This document shows positions 57,376 to 64,000 of a stretch of DNA of 64,000 nt, in pieces (position 1 is the stretch's first letter; each line of letters starts with the position of its first letter). A program made the position numbers and the translations under genes. A model generated the notes under the pieces. The model did not search any database and was not told where the DNA came from. It was given only the letters and a program-made list of their open reading frames with translations. The stretch comes from Spinellus fusiger (Eukaryota > Mucoromycota > Mucoromycetes > Mucorales > Phycomycetaceae). The stretch is from contig JALLLS010000055.1 in the NCBI GenBank assembly GCA_025094145.1, positions 1 through 64,000 of the forward strand, read 5' to 3'.

Positions 57376-57821
57376 ACAATCCACTGTACATCAACAGTGC
57401 ACCCTAGTTCTAGTCTTCCAAGAGATGAACTAATAGACTGCTAAAGTGTATTTCATCCTATAGAGCTCATTGAAGTCTGTGCATAGAACATAAATAACCT
57501 GTTGCAACACCACTCGTTCTAAAGTCAATAAAATTTAATCGGGTTTCACCAATAGTAATGGATCATCTTTTGTTTGCTTCAAATGAAATGGAGAGTAAAA
57601 AATACAAGGTAACACGCGCTCGAAATGCTCCATTTTCTGTACTTTAACTATTTCAATATACAAAAATGTCTCTCTATGCACAAGTTGTAATCCTTTCTCG
57701 TCTGCACTCTTGGCAGGTTAAAAGATAGAAATAGTGCCCAACACCCTTTCCTATTCTTCTGGTTAGTGCCCCTGCTGCTGTTCCTGATAATGCCATTAGT
57801 GTTGTTATTGTCATTTGTCAT

Positions 57822-57960
57822 AGCAATAGTGATAGTGATAGTGATAGTGATAGTGATAATAACAATGATAATAACAATGATAATAACAATGATAATAATA
57901 GCAATAGTAATAGTAATAGTAATAGCAATAATAATAGCAATAGCAATAATAACAATATTT
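57822..57960. repeat. Hexamer/nonamer array (ATAGTG / ATAACAATG)
   Basis: Runs of GATAGT units, then ATAACAATG units, then AATAGT/AATAGC units. Open in one plus-strand frame by period alone. Confidence 0.88.
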
Positions 57961-58352
57961 GCTACTATTATTAGTAGTATTACTACTGAAAAGTAATGAG
58001 TTACTTTATAGATTGTAGAGTCATTTACTATGTACGTTATCTTTCATTCTTGAAGCACAGACACGATAATAAATGTTTGTTAAGGATAATTTATAGTTTC
58101 GATTTGGAAAATAAATCAATTAATAGAAATATTAACAGTTATACACTCTTTAGATGAGTCAATGACAGATGGGAAGACTATTGGAAATGACACAAATCTC
58201 ACCTTTCCTCTTCTTGTAAGATAAGGAGTAGCATAACAGATAAAATATAAACACTATATAAACACTATATAAACAACCACAAGTAGGTCTACATGTAAAT
58301 ACAAACACACCCAAGATACAAGCATAAGGTGGTGCTGTTTTTATGCTAATAA

Positions 58353-61300
58353 TTACAAAACACAGCCCAATTGACGAACAATCAGCTTCTCTAACTCGAC
58401 AAAAGTCATAAATACAATAACACAAATCAGGATCATAACCCATGACATTCCATTCACAGCAGTGAGCTCCAGCCATGTTGAAACACCTGCCCAAAAATAA
58501 ATTGTCCATGTGTTTAGATCCCTCTGTGTATTCTCAATGGCCCTATAGGCAAGAGTACTACGCTTACTACTTACCTGGTGCATAAATCCCCATGAGCATA
58601 CACCCAAAGGACAAGAAAAAAGCACCCAGTATCCATCGATTCTCATGAATGCCTGTCTTGAAAACAGACTGATGTATACTCCGAGACATGAAGCAGTGGG
58701 TGAGTTGAAGAGTGGTGATTGTAGTAAAGGCCTATAAAGACAAAAGAAGAAGAAAAGAAGCAAGCATCAGTACTATATCAAGCAAGATACTATGATGAGT
58801 AGCCCATGTTATTACCAAAGATCTAGCATCAGGAATAGTATAATGAAAGTGATGTAGGGCAAGAACATAGTTTGCAATGGTAAGTGTGGCCATGACTATA
58901 GCCTGACAAAATACAATCGTCCATGTCACCTTTGTAAGAACTCCTGTCTTTGGATTACGAGGAGGTCTTTGCATTAAATGGCGTTCTTTGGGTTCTACAC
59001 CCAATGCCATAGCAGGTGGAATGTCAGCTAAGGTACAGACAGGTTAAAGAAGAGTGGTGTAAAACATGTTAGTCTGTCAACTACCAATAATATTAGCCCA
59101 TAGAATCATCATCACTGTCAGAGGCACTTCTAGATTGGCTATGGCACAGATCAACATCAAAAAGATTTCTGCTCCATTACAGCTTAAAAGATAGACGATG
59201 AACTTGAGAATATTATCAAAGACATGGCGACCCTCTTCCACAGCATGAACAATTGTAGAAAAGTCATCATCCAGTAATACCATATCAGCAGCCTGTTTTG
59301 TGATATCTGTGCCTGCTACACCCATGGCTATACCGATGTTGGCTAACTTGATAGCAGGAGCATCTATTCAACAAATTCAATACCTTTTTACAAATAAAGT
59401 CCATTTTCTAGTTGCATTACTACATTACCATTGACACCATCTCCTGTCATGGCTACTAATTCACCACGCTGTTGCAATGCCTTAACAATGGCTAGCTTAT
59501 TGTCCGGACTGACACGAGCAAATACATTTGGAAATGGCTCAAGTTCAAGAATAGCATCTTGTGATAATAAGTCAAGTTCACGACCCAAGATAGCCCGAGA
59601 CTATGAATTTAAAAGAAAAAAGAAAAAAGAAAGAAAAAAGAAAGAAAAAAGAAAGAGAGAGAAAATCAACAAACATCCTAGAAAGAAAAAAGAGCAGTAG
59701 TCTCTAGAGTATCTTTCCCTTGCTCTCCCAATAAATCAACACTACTCAAACATAGATGTATATAAAATACAATGGAGTATAGTATAGTATAAATAGTTTA
59801 TCATTACCATGCCACACACACCAGGTTGGTAGATACCAAGCTTAGTAGCAATAGCTGTAGCCGTTTGCAAATGATCTCCAGTAATCATCATAACACGAAT
59901 AGCAGCCTTTTGACAGGCCTCCACTGCTTCTTTTACTCCTTGTTTAGGTGGATCCAACAACCCAATAAGCCCCACAAATGCAAGATCATCTTCAGAAAAG
60001 GTCTCTTCCTGTTCTATCGAGGCAGGTGTCCATCCCTCTTTCAATGGTACTGTTTTTATAGCGAGTCCAAGGACACGAAGACCCTGACATGCCATGCGTG
60101 AGCTTTCCTCAGTGACTTTGGCAGCAAATGTCTCAGTGATAGGCTGCGTTGGATAAGAAGGAAGAAGATCAGACACACCAAGAGGATCTGTTCTACTGTC
60201 TGTTTCCATGAACATTGAACATCGATCCAAAAGTTCTTCAGGCGCCCCCTTGCAAACAACATGGGCAAGTTGTGTAGTGGTGGAGGTATAGACGCAGCTC
60301 ATTAATTTTCTCTCACTGTCAAAGGCCCTCTCCACCACTCTTGACAGTCCATTCCAATCCATAGCCCTCAGTCCGGCCTTTTGTGCAGCAGCAACAAGTG
60401 CCACTTCTGTAGAATCACCTACAGGTGTATAATCTCCGGTTAACTTATCAAATCCAATCGAGGCATTGTTGCATAGACTAGCAATCATGAATGCATAGAG
60501 AAGATTTGTTGGGTAAAGAGCAGGTACAGTATTCAAAGTGTAGGGCACTAGTGGTGGGATGTCTGAGAGTGGATGGACTGTCTGGTTCTGCTCTTGTGTA
60601 GGCACTACCATGATTTGACCTTGATGGGGATCCAGGCAAGTAGATTTGGTGAATCTGTAGAGAGAATCATCGCCTGTCCATAGCTCACAAGCACCCATCT
60701 TTCCCTGAGTCAAGGTTCCTGTCTTTATATACATAGGCAAGGGTCCATGGTATGAGTGCCAGTCGTTATTCCATCTACCTTTCTCTTTCTCTTTCTTCTT
60801 CTATTGGACATGTACCTTATCTGAACAAATAACAGTAACACTTCCCAAGGATTCTACAGCTGGCAAAGTTCTCACTATGCACTGCCTGCATTATTAGATG
60901 TAGATCTCTCTCTTACAGTGTCCTGCTTTTGACTGATAATGAAGTAAACTTACTTCTCTGCCATACGTCGCACCCCCAATGCCATTGTGACAGTAGTTAC
61001 TGCTACAAGACCTTCAGGGATCACAGATACTGCCAAACTAGGTTAAGTAATGACATTAAGAAGGTGAAGGATAAACAAAGATGTAATATTATGTAGGCCA
61101 CTTTCTTGGGATTTCCACTGTCATTACCTTAGTCCAATGTTAAGCATTGTTTTGACATCTTTTTTCCATGCAATTCCAATAACGACCACAAGAACACATA
61201 GAACAACTGCGACTGCTACCAGATAAATACCCAACCGAGTTAGCTTTTGTTGAACTGGTGTCTTGACATTTTTCTTTGAACTATTCTGAATGGCCGTGTT

Positions 61301-62908
61301 AATCTTTCCAATCTTTTGTTTTTGTTTTTGTTTTTTGGTGTGTAGTGGGGTTGTTGAATGATCAATGTCATCACCGATGGATTCAATGAGCATAGAAATA
61401 AATAAATAAGCAGGGAATATAATAAGGTTGCTATGAGTCAATCAATGCAAACAAAAATGCAAGTAAAATAGAGATAAAATCACAGCCACAACCTACCTCT
61501 GTATGTACACCTGTACGAACCACAATTCCTTTAGCACGACCACGGGCAACTGTCGTCGACATAAAGGCATTTCCAGTACAATCTCCTAAAGGAATGCATC
61601 GAGACTACACTCATTATCATTGACAGAGCCATATATCAGTATACATCAGCATAGAGGAACATGGATAAAGCCATTTCACCTCATTCCTAAACTAACAATC
61701 ACACATCTCTTACCTTTCCTTTGATAGCTTTGATATCCTTAAGACAAGGCAAGCTCTCCCCTGTCAAAATACTCTCTACCAACTCCAATTGAGATACTTC
61801 TATCAGCCGTAAATCCGCTGGCACTGCTTCTCCTTCCTCCAAAATAACTACATCGCCAGGCACAAGACTCTCTGATTCCACTATTATCTGCTCGCCCCCA
61901 CGAATGACTTGTGCTTTTGGAACAGAAAGATTCATAAGAGCATGCAGTGTTTTGCTTGCCTTCCATTCCTGACTAAACCCTATGATGGTATTCAGCACGA
62001 TCACTACTAACAAAACAGCAGCACTATTGAAATCCTTCTCAACTGCTTCAACAATAGCAGCCACGATCAAAAGAATCACCATAAAGTCCCTAATCTGTAA
62101 CCATGCGATATAAAGTGCACTGGGACGAGAGGGTGCTGGCAGTTGATTGAGTCCATAGTAGTCTTGAAGAGAGACCACCCATTCCAAAGACAACCCCTTT
62201 TGCGGATCAGAATGAGGAAACATCCTCAACAGTTTTTCCCTTGTCCTATCAAAATACAATGCCTGAGGAGGAAGTAGGGCATATTTGTCATGCGCTGGAA
62301 TGTTTGGCATTTTAAGGTGCTTCTGAGCCATTTCTTTTGCTAGTGATGATTCCAGTAACCGCTCTACATGAGGGTACCCTGACTCTTTGACAAGTTCTCT
62401 CCAGTCACTGCCAACAGCAAACTTGGTGAGGAGTTGAAGGATGGCCAAGGTGTATTGTTTTTGTTCAAGAGAACTGGAGGGTTTGCAGTGGTGATGTAGT
62501 TTTAGGGCCTGTCGTAAGGCATAGGCATCCATCTGACTCACTACAGTGCGGAATTCAACCACTGCATAGTTTATGATGAGACAATGATGCACAGAAACAC
62601 TCTTATTTCTTTCTCTTTCGTCCTTACCCTCCTCTAAAAAGTCACCAAACAAGGAGAATGCATTATTGGCATTGGCCGTTGTTTGTTTGCGCAGTAAATG
62701 ACCTTCAGTATGGATTGTGTTGAGGAGAAGTGCCTCTGAGAGTCGTCGCATCAATGCAATGTCTAAATGCTGTTGAGATCCACCCTTGATTCGATAGTTC
62801 ATTACATAGCGTAGTCCTTCGAGCACTTCTTCGAGGGAAATGGCTTCATTCTGATGTACATTAAAAAGATCATGGACTAGTAGAGAAGTGTGTGTGTGTG
62901 TATTTATA

Positions 62909-62941
<33 letters not shown>

Positions 62942-63123
62942 AGTTGCATATCTGTGTCCATTCTATTTAACTATTTAACTATACACCTATTCTATTGTCT
63001 ATAGGCCATTCTTCGCTATGACTTACTATGCACTTCAATCTGTTGCTCAATAGATGCTTTTCCATCTACCATGGGTGCTATGGCCACAGCAAGATGGGGT
63101 TCTGTGGGAGTGTATCTGGACAT
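58353..63123 (-). CDS. P2-type cation-transporting ATPase with long N-terminal extension
   Basis: Thirteen exons (63123-63027, 62876-62628, 62561-61714, 61604-61497, 61312-61128, 61037-60954, 60885-60816, 60722-59808, 59600-59429, 59363-59085, 59027-58816, 58731-58575, 58486-58353) give 1169 aa. Landmarks: cation-ATPase N-terminal motif [20 protein letters not shown] (about 238), ILTGESLP (382), M4 [18 protein letters not shown], phosphorylation site CSDKTGTLT with Asp 546, nucleotide site [14 protein letters not shown] (828) and [15 protein letters not shown] (910). M6 is [17 protein letters not shown]. Such pumps move Ca2+, Na+ or K+ across plasma or internal membranes. The M4/M6 mix resembles fungal Na+/K+-efflux (ENA-like) pumps more than SERCA, but ion choice is inference. 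The first ~235 residues are not a domain I know. Confidence 0.9.
62893..62942. repeat. Intronic (GT)n(AT)n microsatellite
   Basis: Dinucleotide runs in intron 1 of the ATPase gene, next to the splice acceptor. Confidence 0.85.
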
Positions 63124-63245
63124 AAGAAGTGTAAAAATGTATTTTATTATTAATATTTTTTTCCATGCTTTTATAGAGACAGCTAAGCTTAAATCCTTTC
63201 TGCATATTCTGTCCTACGCATGGGTAGACCATTGGGCATGTCCCT

Positions 63246-63276
<31 letters not shown>

Positions 63277-63531
63277 TTGTGTATGTATGTATAAGTGCGT
63301 GTTTCTCTGTGTATGTTGTGTATGTTGTGTTTCTTTCTCTTTCTGTGTGTATGTTGTGTTTCTTTCTCTTTCTGTGTGTATTTTCTTTTAGTCAAAGAAT
63401 AGCGCTTATTCTGATGTGTGTCTGGCAAAGAGATCTGCAGACCCAAAAAGAAAAGAAAAGGACACATGGATCTACAGTCGTTTTCTCCCCTTTTTTTTCT
63501 TCCTTTCTTGTTCTTTTCTTCTTTCTATCCC
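63124..63531. other. Intergenic between ATPase start and PAS gene stop
   Basis: Holds a (GT)n run at 63247-63274 and a duplicated TTTCTTTCTCTTTCTGTGTG-type unit at about 63330-63380. No gene. The ATPase promoter must lie here. Confidence 0.5.
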
Positions 63532-64000
63532 TTACACTGTCAGTTGAGCTGCCTGCCGTACAACCATCACAAGACCGTCATTTGTACAGCTTACAACTGC
63601 CTCCACAGTGATGGTGTGCTGGGTATCATAATCGACAAGCCAGTCAAAGATAAGGCGTACTACTTTGTCGTTTGTCCGTGCTAGGGTCATCTGAGCCTGT
63701 ACATACTTTGCGTCATTCTTATTCACAAACATATACAACGGCTTTCCCACTGCATCATCTGTATTGATACTGACAATGTCCTTTGCAAAATGAGAGATAA
63801 AGACAATATCCAACATATCCGTAAAGCGGTTCAGAATCATGGAGAAACGAGGTTCCTGAGAATGAAGAATGCGATTCTTAATCCACTTATTCCCTACAGT
63901 GAGAGACTCCCTCAGGTGAATGTCCTTGTCCTTCCGTGGGTGGCCCAGATGAAGAGTGCCATCACTCTTTACATTGTACCAGTCATCAACCGAACTTGCT
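63532..64000 (-). CDS. PAS-domain protein, 3' part only (runs off window)
   Basis: Open from the right edge to the stop at 63532, 155 complete codons. It contains DDWYNVKSDGTLHLGHPRKD, then RESLTVGNKWIKNRILHSQE. A PAS fold follows: LDIVFISHFAKDIVSINTDD, AVGKPLYMFVNKNDAKYVQ and a final beta-strand block ending VSCTNDGLVMVVRQAAQLTV. PAS domains sense ligands or redox state, or mediate protein contacts. No flavin-binding LOV cysteine motif is visible in this part. The N-terminus and any effector domain lie beyond the window. It is in tandem with the ATPase gene (408 bp apart). Confidence 0.8.
   Translation of the reverse strand, partial: ASSVDDWYNVKSDGTLHLGHPRKDKDIHLRESLTVGNKWIKNRILHSQEPRFSMILNRFTDMLDIVFISHFAKDIVSINTDDAVGKPLYMFVNKNDAKYVQAQMTLARTNDKVVRLIFDWLVDYDTQHTITVEAVVSCTNDGLVMVVRQAAQLTV

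Larger units (their letters stand above)
56769..58352. other. Gene-free 1.6 kb with two tandem arrays
   Basis: Contains the 60-bp array and an ATAGTGATAGTG/ATAACAATG array at about 57822-57960. No gene or RNA is recognised. The left part is presumably the promoter of the LysM gene. Confidence 0.5.

Overview
The window is nuclear DNA of a filamentous fungus, most likely an early-diverging (Mucoromycota-type) species. The evidence is dense short GT-AG introns (about 40-180 nt), an AT-rich background full of microsatellites, fungal families (TPT transporter, UPF0658 Golgi protein, Kre9/KNH-like and LysM/Ser-Ala cell-surface proteins, MCP1-like protein, DEG1, TRM732), and decayed Tc1/LINE/Fanzor-like elements. 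The phylum is inference from family content. Nothing prokaryotic is present. Exon coordinates were worked out by hand from splice signals, reading phase and protein-family similarity.

Layout. 0.8-3.7 kb: unrecognised exon-like pieces, a small secreted Kre9/KNH-like gene (minus) and a broken Tc1-type transposase. 4.0-18.2 kb is a compact gene block: a disordered acidic protein and SmG (minus), the PAP phosphatase MET22 and a calcium-regulated mitochondrial carrier SAL1 (plus), pirin (plus) convergent with the tRNA pseudouridine synthase DEG1 (minus), and a 988-aa PH/coiled-coil protein (plus). 18.9-26.5 kb is a transposon cluster: an intact 439-aa DDE transposase, a decayed LINE reverse transcriptase and two decayed Tc1-like copies. 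A tRNA-Gly(UCC) follows at 27.8 kb.

28.5-36.7 kb is a 24-exon TRM732/THADA gene (minus). It is followed by a triose-phosphate-type transporter (minus), a UPF0658 Golgi membrane protein (minus) and a GC-richer F-box/WD40 gene (plus). 46-51 kb is gene-poor, repeat-rich DNA holding a decayed fragment that reads like the C-terminal nuclease half of a Fanzor (eukaryotic TnpB relative). 51.5-56.8 kb: a SAM methyltransferase (plus), an MCP1-like membrane protein (minus) divergent from a PITH-domain protein (plus), and a LysM Ser/Ala-rich surface protein (minus) with a 60-bp tandem array upstream. 58.3-64 kb: a 13-exon P2-type cation ATPase with a long N-terminal extension, and the 3' end of a PAS-domain gene running off the right edge (both minus).

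Functional links are loose, as expected in a eukaryote. Three genes touch tRNA or snRNA biology (SmG, DEG1, TRM732). Three are organelle-membrane proteins (SAL1, MCP1-like, UPF0658). Two encode secreted or wall proteins. The most unusual items are the Fanzor-like relic, transition-biased decay of the transposons, two GC-AG introns, the ATPase N-terminal extension, and several 12-nt-period minisatellites that stay open as reading frames.
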